Positions 17,814 through 26,070 of a stretch of 64,000 bases of DNA are shown here, in pieces. Each line of letters starts with the position of its first letter. The first letter of the stretch is position 1. A program made the position numbers and the translations under genes. Source of the stretch: Streptomyces smaragdinus (GTDB lineage: Bacteria; Actinomycetota; Actinomycetes; Streptomycetales; Streptomycetaceae); assembly GCF_009604385.1 (NCBI RefSeq), contig NZ_WEGJ01000004.1, positions 186,001 through 250,000 of the forward strand. Direction: 5' to 3'. The notes beneath the pieces were generated by a model. That model worked only from the letters and a program-made list of their open reading frames with translations, searched no databases and was not told the DNA's origin.

Positions 17814-17848
17814 GGGGGGCCGGTGCCGGGTTCGGGCGCCGGCCCCCC
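17814..17848 (+). terminator. Hairpin terminator after second LPMO gene
   Basis: GGGGGGCCGGTGCC / GCGCCGGCCCCCC stem-loop starting 12 bp after the stop. The convergent SDR gene ends at 17858, so it may serve both strands. Confidence 0.7.
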
Positions 17849-17857
17849 GCCCTTGTC

Positions 17858-18598
17858 TCAGGTGAGGTTGAGCCCGCCGTCGAGCACGATGACCTCGCCG
17901 GTGAGATAGCTCCCGGCGACCAGGGACGCCACCAGGCCGGCCACATCCGCGGGTTGTGCGGGGCGGTGCATGGGCGCGCGTTCGCGCCACAGCTCGTGGG
18001 CCTCGGCCCAGTCCTTCGTCATCGGGGTGTCCACCAGCCCCGGCGCCACCGCGTTGACCCGTACCTCGGGTCCGAGGGCCGCCGCGAGCAGCCGGGTGAC
18101 GTGGTTGAGGGCGGCCTTGCTCGCCGCGTACGGGACCGAGGAGCCCTTGGGGCGGACGCCGGCGTGGCTGGTGATGTTGACGATGGAGCCGCCGCCGGGG
18201 GCGCGGCGCAGGGCCGGGAGGGCCGCCGTGCACAGGATCCAGGGCGCGATCAGATTGACCTCCAGCAGCCGGCGCCAGTCGGCGGGGGTGGCCGCGGCCA
18301 GGTCGGCGTGGGGGATGGGCCGGCTGATGCCGGCGTTGTTGACCAGGACGTCCAGCCGCCCGCAGCGCTCGAGCGCCGTCCCGGCCAGCCCCCGGGCCTC
18401 GTCCTCCGACTCCAGGTCGGCCCGTACGTAGAGCCCGCCGAGCTCCGCCGCCAGCGCCTCCCCCGCCGCGGTGCTGCGCCGGGAGTGCACGACGACGCGC
18501 ATGCCGTCCTGTGCCAGCCGGCGCGCGACGGCCTCGCCGATGCCGGACGTGGACCCGGTGACCAGGGCGACGGGCCGGTCCGCCTCTTCGGTTGTCAT
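17858..18598 (-). CDS. SDR-family oxidoreductase
   Basis: 246-aa classical short-chain dehydrogenase, NAD(P)-dependent. It has TGSTSGIG near residue 15, NNAG near 87, catalytic Ser in NITSH and YAASK near 155, and a PG motif after it. Substrate unknown; FabG-like in length and ending (GEVIVLDGGLN). The ATG at 18598 has no Shine-Dalgarno sequence. TAGGAT lies 7 bases upstream and overlaps the stop of the preceding gene, so either a leaderless internal promoter or read-through is possible. Confidence 0.88.
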   Translation of the reverse strand: MTTEEADRPVALVTGSTSGIGEAVARRLAQDGMRVVVHSRRSTAAGEALAAELGGLYVRADLESEDEARGLAGTALERCGRLDVLVNNAGISRPIPHADLAAATPADWRRLLEVNLIAPWILCTAALPALRRAPGGGSIVNITSHAGVRPKGSSVPYAASKAALNHVTRLLAAALGPEVRVNAVAPGLVDTPMTKDWAEAHELWRERAPMHRPAQPADVAGLVASLVAGSYLTGEVIVLDGGLNLT

Positions 18599-18608
18599 GG
18601 GGCGGATC

Positions 18609-19370
18609 CTACGAGGGGGGCGCGCTGCCGGCCGCGGAGGGATGGAGGTGGGCAGCGCGCAGCAGCTTCGCGGCACCCCGGACCGCCGCGGTGTGCGGGG
18701 CTCCGACGACGCGCGGCGGTGCGTGGAGCAGGGCGCCGACGCGGTGCGCGAACCGCGGGTCCAGGGCGCCGCCGCCGGCCAGCAGGGCGCCGCGCCGCAG
18801 GGCGGTCGCGGTGAGCGGGGTGCGGTCCTGGCGGAGCATCGCGGTGACCATCGACGCCACCGCCTCGGCGAGGGGCTCGGCCGGGGACTCCAGGTCGGCG
18901 GTGCCCACCGCGGTGCGGCGCGCGTCGGTGACGGCGCCGTCGCACAGCAGCACCACCTCGGTGAACTGCGCCCCGGCGTCCACCACCAGCAGCGGGCCGG
19001 CCGGCTCCGCCTCCGCGGCCACCGCGATCCCCCGGGCGCGGGGCACCGTCAGCACGCTGTGCGGCCGCAGGGCGGCGAGCGCCGTACGGGCCGCGGCGCG
19101 GTAGGCGATGCCGTCCAGGACGGGGGCCGTGACGATGGCCAGGGGGCGGGCGGCACCGGTGAGGCGGTCCCCCAGCAGGCGCCGGAGCAGGCGCGCGCAG
19201 CCCGCGGGGTCGACGATCGCCCCGCGCCGGACGGGGCGGGCGGCGCCGTCGGCCGTGGGTACGTCGACGATCAGGTCCGGGTCCGAGAGCCAGGCGCGGG
19301 TACGGACGCTGCCCAGGTCCAGGGCGAGGCCGCGGCAGTGCGGGCACCGGGGCCAGGGACGGTGGTTCAC
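18609..19370 (-). CDS. MreB/actin-like ATPase-fold protein (short)
   Basis: 253 aa, resembling a shortened MreB-type actin fold. The phosphate-1 motif is in LALDLGSVRTRAWL, the phosphate-2 motif in LLVVDAGAQFTEVVLL, and the adenosine motif in GALLAGGGALDPRF. It is about 90 residues shorter than true MreB (about 345). An N-terminal CPHC pair directly precedes the first motif, which is unusual. The GTG at 19370 has AGGTGA nearby. Whether it polymerises or binds ATP is unknown. It lies 20 bp downstream of a DksA-type zinc-finger gene on the same strand, so probably cotranscribed. Confidence 0.75.
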   Translation of the reverse strand: MNHRPWPRCPHCRGLALDLGSVRTRAWLSDPDLIVDVPTADGAARPVRRGAIVDPAGCARLLRRLLGDRLTGAARPLAIVTAPVLDGIAYRAAARTALAALRPHSVLTVPRARGIAVAAEAEPAGPLLVVDAGAQFTEVVLLCDGAVTDARRTAVGTADLESPAEPLAEAVASMVTAMLRQDRTPLTATALRRGALLAGGGALDPRFAHRVGALLHAPPRVVGAPHTAAVRGAAKLLRAAHLHPSAAGSAPPS

Positions 19371-19390
19371 CGCGTCACCTCTTCGGCCGG

Positions 19391-19690
19391 TCAGGCGGAG
19401 CGGTGGCGGCAGGTGACGCAGAAGCGCGCGTACGGCAGGATCTCCAGGCGCTCCGCGGGGACGGGCTTCTCGCAGCCCAGGCAGGTCCCGTACGTACCGC
19501 GGTCGATCCGGGCGACGGCCTCGTCGATCTCCTCGAGCACCTGCAGCATCGCGGCCCGCTGGACGGCGCTGAGATGACCCTCCGCGCTCTGGCCGGTCTC
19601 GGTGAGGGCCTTCAGCTGGGCGAGCCGGGAGTCGCGGGCGTGCTCGAGCCGCCGGCGGGCCTCCGCCGGCTGCGTGGCGTCGCGGGTCAT
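19391..19690 (-). CDS. DksA/TraR-family C4 zinc-finger protein
   Basis: 99-aa protein with an N-terminal coiled-coil-like helical region and a C-terminal zinc finger CLGC-x17-CVTC, preceded by the RIDRGTYG signature of DksA/TraR proteins. Such proteins act at the RNA polymerase secondary channel. Whether this short version does is inference. The ATG at 19690 is preceded by AGAAAGG. Its promoter must lie in the 258-bp divergent region containing the large inverted repeat at 19767-19823. Confidence 0.88.
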   Translation of the reverse strand: MTRDATQPAEARRRLEHARDSRLAQLKALTETGQSAEGHLSAVQRAAMLQVLEEIDEAVARIDRGTYGTCLGCEKPVPAERLEILPYARFCVTCRHRSA

Positions 19691-19766
19691 GGTCGTCCGT
19701 GCCTTTCTCCTGGCGTCTCGTGCCTGTCCCACCCTGGCCGGGGCGGCGGCGGATACCCATCGGGCG

Positions 19767-19823
19767 CGTGACCCATTTACGGCGGGGTCATGGGTGGCGC
19801 GCCCCCGCCGTAAATGGGTCACG
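19767..19823. repeat. Large perfect inverted repeat in divergent regulatory region
   Basis: Two perfectly complementary 21-bp arms (19767-19787 and 19803-19823) separated by 15 bases. The left arm contains GTGACCCATTTACGG and the right arm CCGTAAATGGGTCAC. Extra CCCATCG copies flank it at 19756 and 19827. It lies between the starts of the DksA-like and histidine kinase genes, so a terminator role is unlikely. A regulatory operator, possibly for the adjacent NarL-type regulator, is the best guess. Confidence 0.7.
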
Positions 19824-19948
19824 GGTCCCATCGACCGCGCGCGGGTGGCAGGGCAGGCTGGCCCGGGCACCCCCGGGGCACCGGCCGGGCGGGCGATGAC
19901 GGACAGTGGAGGCGGACCGACGGCGTGGCGAAGGAGGGTGTGACGACC

Positions 19949-20902
19949 GTGTCCCTGTTCTGGCGGATCTTCGCGCTGAACGCCGTCGTGCTCGGCACGG
20001 CCACGGCGCTGCTGCTGTGGGCGCCGGTGACGGTCTCGGTGCCGGTCGTGCTCACCGAGGCGGTGATCCTGCTCGGCGGGCTGGCCGTCATGCTGGTCGC
20101 CAACGCCGCGCTGCTGCGCCTGGGCCTCGCGCCGCTGGAGCGCCTCACGCGGCTGATGACCACCGTGGACCTGCTGCGCCCCGGCCAGCGGCTGCCGGCC
20201 CGGGGCGGCGGGGAGGTCGAGGAGCTGATCCGTACCTTCAACGCCATGCTCGAGCGGCTGGAGCAGGAGCGCGCCGCCAGCAGCGCCCGGATCCTCCTCG
20301 CGCAGGAGGCCGAGCGCCGCCGGATCGCGCAGGAGCTGCACGACGAGGTGGGCCAGTCCATGACCGCCGTCCTGCTGGCGCTCAAACGGGCCGCGGACCA
20401 GGCCGGCGACCCGCTGGCCGGGGAGCTGCGGCAGGCCCAGGAGATCACCCGGGAGAGCCTGGACGAGGTACGCCGCCTCGTCCGCCGGCTGCGGCCCGAC
20501 GTCCTGGACGACCTGGGCCTGGTCAGCGCCCTGACGTCGCTCACCCACACCTTCGCCACCCACACCGGGCTGCGCATCACCCGCCGCTTCGCCGACGACC
20601 TGCCCGCCCTGGCCCCGGAGACGGAGCTGGTCCTCTACCGCGTCGCCCAGGAGTCCCTGACGAACGCCGCCCGGCACGCCGGCGCCGAGCGGATCACGGT
20701 GGCCCTGGACCGCGGCGGCGACAGCGTGGTGCTGGCCGTCACCGACGACGGGAGCGGCATGCCGGCGCCGTGCGAGGGCGCCGGCATCCGCGGTATGCGC
20801 GAACGGGCGCTGCTCATCGGCGGCACCCTCGACATCTCCCCCGCGCCGTCCGCCGGCGTCCGCGTCCGGCTCACCGCGCCCGTCACCAGGAAGCAGCACT
20901 GA
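19949..20902 (+). CDS. Two-component sensor histidine kinase (HisKA_3/NarX type)
   Basis: 317-aa membrane kinase. Two transmembrane helices within residues 5-60 are separated by almost no extracellular loop, then a HAMP-like linker (LAPLERLTRLM), coiled coil, H-box IAQELHDEVGQ (phospho-His near residue 125), N-box ESLTNAARHA and G-box DDGSGM. The near absence of an external sensor domain suggests it senses membrane, redox or cytoplasmic signals. AAGGAGG at 19931-19937 favours the GTG at 19949; the GTG at 19940 is too close. It is followed after 4 bases by its response regulator. Confidence 0.9.
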   Translation: MSLFWRIFALNAVVLGTATALLLWAPVTVSVPVVLTEAVILLGGLAVMLVANAALLRLGLAPLERLTRLMTTVDLLRPGQRLPARGGGEVEELIRTFNAMLERLEQERAASSARILLAQEAERRRIAQELHDEVGQSMTAVLLALKRAADQAGDPLAGELRQAQEITRESLDEVRRLVRRLRPDVLDDLGLVSALTSLTHTFATHTGLRITRRFADDLPALAPETELVLYRVAQESLTNAARHAGAERITVALDRGGDSVVLAVTDDGSGMPAPCEGAGIRGMRERALLIGGTLDISPAPSAGVRVRLTAPVTRKQH

Positions 20903-20906
20903 GCAC

Positions 20907-21566
20907 ATGTCCGACACGCCCCCGATCCGCATCCTGCTCGCCGACGACCACGCCCTGGTCCGCCGCGGCGTGCGGCTCATCCTCGACCAGGAGCCGGACC
21001 TCGAGGTGGTGGCCGAGGCCGGGGACGGCGCGGAGGCCGTGGCGGCGGCCCGTACCCACGACATCGACCTGGCGGTGCTGGACATCGCCATGCCGCGGCT
21101 CACCGGGCTGCAGGCCGCCCGGGAGCTGGCGGCGCTTCGGCCGGGGCTGCGGATCCTGATGCTCACCATGCACGACAACGAGCAGTACTTCTTCCGGGCG
21201 CTGAAGGACGGGGCCTGCGGATACGTGCTGAAGTCCGTCGCCGACCGCGATCTGGTCGCCGCGTGCCGGGCGGCGATGCGCGACGAGCCGTTCCTCTACC
21301 CCGGCGCGGTCACCGCGCTGATCCGCAACTACCTCGACCGGGTCCGCCACGGCGAGGAGCCGGGGGACCGGATCCTCACGCCGCGCGAGGAGGAGGTCCT
21401 GAAGCTGGTCGCGGAGGGCCACTCGTCGAAGGAGATCGCCGGGCTGCTGTTCATCAGCGTCAAGACCGTCCAGCGGCACCGGGCGAACCTGCTGCACAAG
21501 CTCGGTCTGCGCGACCGCCTCGAGCTCACCCGGTACGCCATCCGCGCGGGCCTGATCGAGCCCTGA
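20907..21566 (+). CDS. NarL/FixJ-family response regulator
   Basis: 219 aa. Receiver domain: acidic pair in LLADDHALVRRG, phospho-Asp in LAVLDIAMP near residue 59, conserved Thr and Lys (LMLTMHD, GYVLKS). C-terminal LuxR-type HTH: LTPREEEVLKLVAEGHSSKEIA then SVKTVQRHRANLLHKLGL. It partners the kinase 4 bp upstream. A plausible target is the inverted repeat 19767-19823, with the downstream secreted-protein and secDF genes as possible regulon members; this is inference. Confidence 0.92.
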   Translation: MSDTPPIRILLADDHALVRRGVRLILDQEPDLEVVAEAGDGAEAVAAARTHDIDLAVLDIAMPRLTGLQAARELAALRPGLRILMLTMHDNEQYFFRALKDGACGYVLKSVADRDLVAACRAAMRDEPFLYPGAVTALIRNYLDRVRHGEEPGDRILTPREEEVLKLVAEGHSSKEIAGLLFISVKTVQRHRANLLHKLGLRDRLELTRYAIRAGLIEP

Positions 21567-21604
21567 CCCCGCACGCCGCCGGACCGCAGGAAGGGAGACG
21601 GCGC

Positions 21605-21976
21605 ATGCACCGCACCGCCCCCCGCCGGACGCCGGTGGTGGCCGCCGTCCTGCTGGCGCTGCTGACGGCGCTGGGCGTCACCGCCGGGCCGTCCGCCCCC
21701 GGCCGGGCGGCGGGGTCCGGGCAGCACCAGGTCCGCGCCCCGTACGCCGACGACGGCTGCGACAGCCTCCGCCCGGCCCGCCCCGCGGCCCAGAGCCGGC
21801 AGCACGGCGAGCAGCCCGCCCCGCGCGGTCACACCGCCGCCGTCTGCCCGTACGACCGGATCGTCCTGGCCCACCGGTCCGTACGGACCACCGCACCGTA
21901 CGAGGACCTCCCGCGCCCGCAGCCGTACGGGCGTCACCACCGCGGACGGGCACCCCCGGCGCCGGCCGGCAGCTGA
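21605..21976 (+). CDS. Small secreted protein of unknown function
   Basis: 123 aa. Cationic start and hydrophobic core (PVVAAVLLALLTALGVTAG) form a signal peptide cut near residue 36. The mature part is Arg/Pro/His-rich with two cysteines (DDGCDSL and AVCPYDR), which could form a disulfide. I recognise no family. A very good ribosome site (GGAAGGGAGACGG) supports translation. It is 38 bp after the response regulator and 84 bp before secDF, probably in the same operon. Confidence 0.6.
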   Translation: MHRTAPRRTPVVAAVLLALLTALGVTAGPSAPGRAAGSGQHQVRAPYADDGCDSLRPARPAAQSRQHGEQPAPRGHTAAVCPYDRIVLAHRSVRTTAPYEDLPRPQPYGRHHRGRAPPAPAGS

Positions 21977-22060
21977 CAGCCCGAGTCCGTCCACATCCCG
22001 CACGCCCCCGCGGCGGCCCCGCGCCGGCCGCCGGTCCGGCGTGCCCGCCGGGAGGCCCCC

Positions 22061-24253
22061 GTGAACCGTTCCACACGCCTGCGCGCGCTCGTCGCGCTGG
22101 CCGTGATCGCCGTATCCCTGTACATCGCCGTCACCGTCCCCGTCCGCCTCGGCCTCGATCTGCGCGGCGGCACACAGATCGTGCTCGAGACCCGCTCCAC
22201 GCCAACGACCGACGCCGACGGCGAGGTGACCGACCGGACGCTGGAAGTGCTGCGCGGCCGGATCGACGGGCTCGGGGTCTCCGAGCCCACCCTCGTGCGC
22301 TCCGGCGAGCGGCGGATCATCGTCGAACTGCCCGGCGTCCAGGACCCGAAGCGGGCCGCCGGCGTCCTGGGCCGCACCGCGCAGCTCACCTTCCATCCGG
22401 TGCTCGCCGAGGGCGACGGCCGCGTCCTGCCCGACGAGTCCGGCGCTCCGGTACGGCTCGGACGCGCCGCCCTCACGGGGCAGCACGTCGAGGAGGCCAC
22501 CGCCTCGTTCGACGGACAGGGCGGCGCCGGCTGGCACGTCAACGTCGGGTTCAAGGGCGCCGGGACGCAGGACTGGACGCGGCTGACCGGGGAGGCGGCG
22601 TGCCGGCCGCCGGGGGATCCGGCGCGCCGGGTCGCCATCGTGCTGGACGACAAGGTGATCTCCTCGCCGCAGGTCGACCCGTCGGTCGCCTGCGGGACCG
22701 GCATCCCCGACGGCGGCACCCGGATCACCGGGTCGTTCGGCGCCGCGGAGGCCCGCGAGCTTTCCCTGCTGATCAACGGCGGCGCCCTGCCCGTCCCCGT
22801 CGAGACCGTCGAACAGCGCACCGTCGGCCCCACACTGGGCGCCGAAGCCATCACCGCGAGCGCCTGGGCGGCCGGGATCGGCGGGGTGCTGACGGCGCTG
22901 TTCGTCGTCGTGGTCTACCGGCTGCTGGGCGCGCTGGCCGCCGTCGCGCTCGCCTGTTACGGGCTCGTCTCGTACGCCGCGCTGGCCGCGCTCGGCGCCA
23001 CGCTCACGCTGCCGGGCCTGGCGGGTTTCGTCCTGGCGATCGGCATGGCGGTGGACGCCAACGTGCTGGTCTTCGAACGCGCCCGCGAGGAGTACGCGGC
23101 CCGCGTCCGCCCCAGCGCGCGCTCGGCGCTGGCCGCCGGGTTCCGCAACGCCCTGAGCGCGATCGCCGACTCCAACATCACCACGCTCATCGCGGCCGCC
23201 CTGCTGTTCTTCCTCGCCTCCGGCCCGGTACGGGGCTTCGGCGTCACCCTCGGCATCGGCGTCCTCGCGTCCATGGTCAGCGCGCTGCTGATCGCCCGGG
23301 TGCTCGCGGAGTACGCGGTCACCCGCCCCGCGGTGCACCGCCGCCCCCGGCTCACCGGCATCTCCACCACCGGCCCGGTGCGCGACCGGCTGCTGCGGCG
23401 CGACCCGCAGCTGATGCGCCGCCCGCGCCGCTGGCTGGCCGTGTCCGCCGTCCTGATCCTGGTGGCCTGTTCGGGGCTGGCGGTGCGGGGGCTGGAGCTC
23501 GGCATCGAGTTCACCGGGGGACGGCTCGTGCAGTACGAGGCGACCCGCCCGGTCGACGTCGACCGCGCCCGCGACGCCCTCGCCGACGCGGGCTTCCCCC
23601 GGGCCGTCGTCCACTCCTCCGGCGACAGCGGGCTGACCGTCCGTACCGGAAACCTGACCGACTCCGAGGCGTCGGCCGTCACCCGTACCGTCGGGGCGCT
23701 CGGCGGCGACACCGAGGCCGTGCGCGACGAGCGGATCGGGCCCAGCATGGGCGAGGAGCTGCGCCGCAACGCGCTGATCGCGCTGGCCGTGGCGCTGGGC
23801 GCCCAGCTGCTGTATCTCGCGGTGCGCTTCAACCGGCTGTTCGGCACGGCGGCGGTCACGGCGCTGGTCCACGACGTGCTCATCCTGCTGGGCGTGTTCG
23901 CCTGGCTCGGCAAGCCCGTCGACGGGGTGTTCCTGGCGGCGCTGCTCACCGTCATCGGGTATTCGGTGAACGACTCCGTGGTCGTCTTCGACCGCATCCG
24001 GGAGCTGCGCCGGCGCGACCGGAAGGCGCCGCTGGACCGGATCACGAACCGGGCGATCCTGCAGACCCTGCCCCGCACGGTCAACACGGGCCTGGGCGCG
24101 GCGATCGTCCTCACCGCCCTGGCGGCGCTGGGCGGCGACTCGCTCACCGACTTCGCCCTGGCGCTGCTGATCGGGCTGGTGGTGGGCACGTACTCGTCGG
24201 TCTTCACGGCCGCGCCGGTCGCGCTCGAGCTGGAGGGGCGCGGTCGGCGGTGA
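22061..24253 (+). CDS. secDF: Fused protein translocase subunit SecDF
   Basis: 730-aa RND-type membrane protein in which SecD and SecF are one chain; it uses proton motive force to help proteins leave the Sec channel. The SecD half starts with a TM helix and the GLDLRGG motif near residue 30. The SecF half has GIEFTGGRLVQYE near 480. Twelve TM segments are expected, with LAIGMAVDANVLVFERARE and VNDSVVVFDRIRE in the two TM4 regions. The GTG start has GGGAGG. Streptomyces usually carries separate secD and secF near ruv/relA, so this is probably an additional, specialised copy. A strong terminator follows. Confidence 0.92.
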   Translation: MNRSTRLRALVALAVIAVSLYIAVTVPVRLGLDLRGGTQIVLETRSTPTTDADGEVTDRTLEVLRGRIDGLGVSEPTLVRSGERRIIVELPGVQDPKRAAGVLGRTAQLTFHPVLAEGDGRVLPDESGAPVRLGRAALTGQHVEEATASFDGQGGAGWHVNVGFKGAGTQDWTRLTGEAACRPPGDPARRVAIVLDDKVISSPQVDPSVACGTGIPDGGTRITGSFGAAEARELSLLINGGALPVPVETVEQRTVGPTLGAEAITASAWAAGIGGVLTALFVVVVYRLLGALAAVALACYGLVSYAALAALGATLTLPGLAGFVLAIGMAVDANVLVFERAREEYAARVRPSARSALAAGFRNALSAIADSNITTLIAAALLFFLASGPVRGFGVTLGIGVLASMVSALLIARVLAEYAVTRPAVHRRPRLTGISTTGPVRDRLLRRDPQLMRRPRRWLAVSAVLILVACSGLAVRGLELGIEFTGGRLVQYEATRPVDVDRARDALADAGFPRAVVHSSGDSGLTVRTGNLTDSEASAVTRTVGALGGDTEAVRDERIGPSMGEELRRNALIALAVALGAQLLYLAVRFNRLFGTAAVTALVHDVLILLGVFAWLGKPVDGVFLAALLTVIGYSVNDSVVVFDRIRELRRRDRKAPLDRITNRAILQTLPRTVNTGLGAAIVLTALAALGGDSLTDFALALLIGLVVGTYSSVFTAAPVALELEGRGRR

Positions 24254-24257
24254 CTCC

Positions 24258-24293
24258 GCGGCCCGGTCCGTCCGCCGGACCGGGCCGCTTTCT
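24258..24293 (+). terminator. Intrinsic terminator of secDF operon
   Basis: Perfect 12-bp stem GCGGCCCGGTCC/GGACCGGGCCGC, 7-base loop, followed by TTTCTGT. One of the clearest factor-independent terminators in the window. Confidence 0.85.
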
Positions 24294-24310
24294 GTCAGTG
24301 GCGGCTGACA
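24293..24310. promoter_or_regulatory. Inverted repeat upstream of SMI1/KNR4 gene
   Basis: TGTCAG-N6-CTGACA, perfect 6-bp arms 11 bases before the ATG at 24322. Possible operator; no regulator assigned. Confidence 0.3.
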
Positions 24311-24321
24311 CCATCGGACAC

Positions 24322-25533
24322 ATGACGGAGATCTCGGCGTTCGACTGGCGTTCCTTCCTGCTGACATGGAGCGAGGAGTGGGCGGACTGCGTGCCGGACG
24401 AGGGCAAGCGGACCGAGGACGAGCCCCTGCGGCAGGCCCGCTGGCTCGGCTTCCCGCCGGCGTCCGAGGAGCGGATAGCGGCCATGGAGGAGCGGCTCGG
24501 GCGCCGGATGCCTCCGTCGTACCTGGACTTCCTGCGGGTCAGTGACGGCTGGCAGCACGCGGGCGGGTTCATCTGGCTGCTGGCCGGGACGAAGGAGGCG
24601 CGCTGGCACGAGGACGAGTCGGGGCTCGCGGAGATCTTCGAGGAGTACCTGGACGAGGACGCCACGCCCGGGGAACGGGTGGAGGCGGACATCTGGCGGC
24701 GCGGACTGCAGCTCGACGTGGAGTCCGACATCACCCATGTGCTCCTGGACCCCGAGGACATCGACGAGGACGGCGAGTGGGCCGTGTACACGTGGGCGAG
24801 CTGGCGGGCCGCACCGCCCGAGCGGCACGCGGACTTCCTCGCGTTCATGCGGGCGATGTACGCGGAGTTCCACAGCCTGGAGGCACCTCGGCGGGACGGG
24901 AGGCCGGTGTTCGCCAACGACACCACCCGAAGGCTGGACGAGCAGCGGGATCAGGCCCGCCTTGACGCCCTTCGCGGCGACTGGGAGCGGGCGCTGAAAG
25001 CCCTGGACGAGGCCAGGGAGTTCGGACGACCGCGGGCCCACGGGCTGGGCGACCAGATACGCCGGCTGCTCGGGCAGGTCTCCATGGTGTACTTCGAGGA
25101 TCTGGTGACGGATCCGCGGTACGCGCCCGATCTGCTGCCGGCGCTGGTCGCCGAGCACGCGGCGAACTCGTACCGGGGCGACGACGTCCTGAGGTTCCAG
25201 CTGCGGGGCGCCGACGACGGCCTGGTCGCACGGGCCTACGCCACGCTGGAGCAGATACGCGACGGCACGTACCGGTACGCGCCCGCCGGCCCGTTCGGCG
25301 AGGCGGCCTCGCGGGCGCGGGAGCAGGCCCGGCACGGTGACGCCGACGGGGCGTGGCGGACGCTGCTCGACGCGCTGCCCGGGTGGGAGCCGCTGGGGCC
25401 CGACCATCTGGCGCCGCTCGGGTGGGTGGCCGACCCCGTACTGGGGCCGCTGCTGACGCCGGAGCGCGGTCGCGAGCTGCTGTCCGCGCCGAGGGGCCGC
25501 CGTCAGCCGATCCAGAGCTCGAACGCCCGGTAG
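24322..25533 (+). CDS. SMI1/KNR4-family protein
   Basis: 403 aa. The N-terminal domain (about 40-190) is SMI1/KNR4-like: ERIAAMEERLGRRMPPSY followed by LDFLRVSDGW. This is a fold common in bacterial toxin-immunity proteins but also in housekeeping proteins. The C-terminal half is Arg/Ala-rich helical sequence I cannot assign, including a YATLEQIRDG stretch. No Shine-Dalgarno sequence is evident. No polymorphic toxin gene is adjacent, so an immunity role is not supported here. Its last 31 bp overlap the convergent macro-domain gene. Confidence 0.82.
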   Translation: MTEISAFDWRSFLLTWSEEWADCVPDEGKRTEDEPLRQARWLGFPPASEERIAAMEERLGRRMPPSYLDFLRVSDGWQHAGGFIWLLAGTKEARWHEDESGLAEIFEEYLDEDATPGERVEADIWRRGLQLDVESDITHVLLDPEDIDEDGEWAVYTWASWRAAPPERHADFLAFMRAMYAEFHSLEAPRRDGRPVFANDTTRRLDEQRDQARLDALRGDWERALKALDEAREFGRPRAHGLGDQIRRLLGQVSMVYFEDLVTDPRYAPDLLPALVAEHAANSYRGDDVLRFQLRGADDGLVARAYATLEQIRDGTYRYAPAGPFGEAASRAREQARHGDADGAWRTLLDALPGWEPLGPDHLAPLGWVADPVLGPLLTPERGRELLSAPRGRRQPIQSSNAR

Positions 25534-26018
25534 GCCCGGTCGTCGAAGAGCACGAACCGGACCTCGTCGAAGTCCGCCTTGTTCACCGCCCGCTGCACGG
25601 CGCCGACCGCGATCCGGGCCGCGTCCTCGACCGGCCAGCGGAAGACACCCGTGGAGATCGCGGGGAACGCGACGGTGCGCGCGCCCAGCCCCTGGGCGAC
25701 GGCGAGGGACTCGCGGTGACAGGAGGCGAGCAGCTCGGAGCGGTCCTCCTCGGCGGACCAGACGGGGCCCACCGTATGAATGACCCAGCGGGCGGGGAGC
25801 AGGCCCGCCGTCGTGGCGACCGCCTGTCCGGCGGGCAGGCCGCCGCCGTAGTGGGAGGCGCGCAGGGCGCGGCACTCCTCGAGGATGCGTTTGCCGCCGC
25901 GGCGGTGGATCGCGCCGTCCACTCCCCCGCCGCCGAGGAGGGAGGAGTTCGCGGCGTTCACCACCGCGTCGACGTGCTGGTCGGTGATGTCGCCCCGGGT
26001 CAGCGTGATGACGGCCAT
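25503..26018 (-). CDS. Macro-domain protein (O-acetyl-ADP-ribose deacetylase type)
   Basis: 171-aa MacroD-type domain. The adenosine-diphosphoribose loop is VVNAANSSLLGGGGVDGAIHRRGG, seen near residues 20-43, and the second loop is AFPAISTGVFRWP. These removal-of-ADP-ribose enzymes hydrolyse O-acetyl-ADP-ribose or mono-ADP-ribosyl marks. The 3' end overlaps the convergent SMI1/KNR4 gene by 31 bp, so both reading frames are used there. Confidence 0.92.
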   Translation of the reverse strand: MAVITLTRGDITDQHVDAVVNAANSSLLGGGGVDGAIHRRGGKRILEECRALRASHYGGGLPAGQAVATTAGLLPARWVIHTVGPVWSAEEDRSELLASCHRESLAVAQGLGARTVAFPAISTGVFRWPVEDAARIAVGAVQRAVNKADFDEVRFVLFDDRAYRAFELWIG

Positions 26019-26070
26019 GGGGACACCGTAGAGGCGGCCCGCCGCCCGTACATCCGGATAACGCGGCGCG

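Noticed and set aside
21329..24367. Open minus-strand frame of about 1000 codons opposite SecDF
   Set aside because: It is the shadow of the SecDF coding strand; the plus strand has clear SecDF motifs and a terminator.
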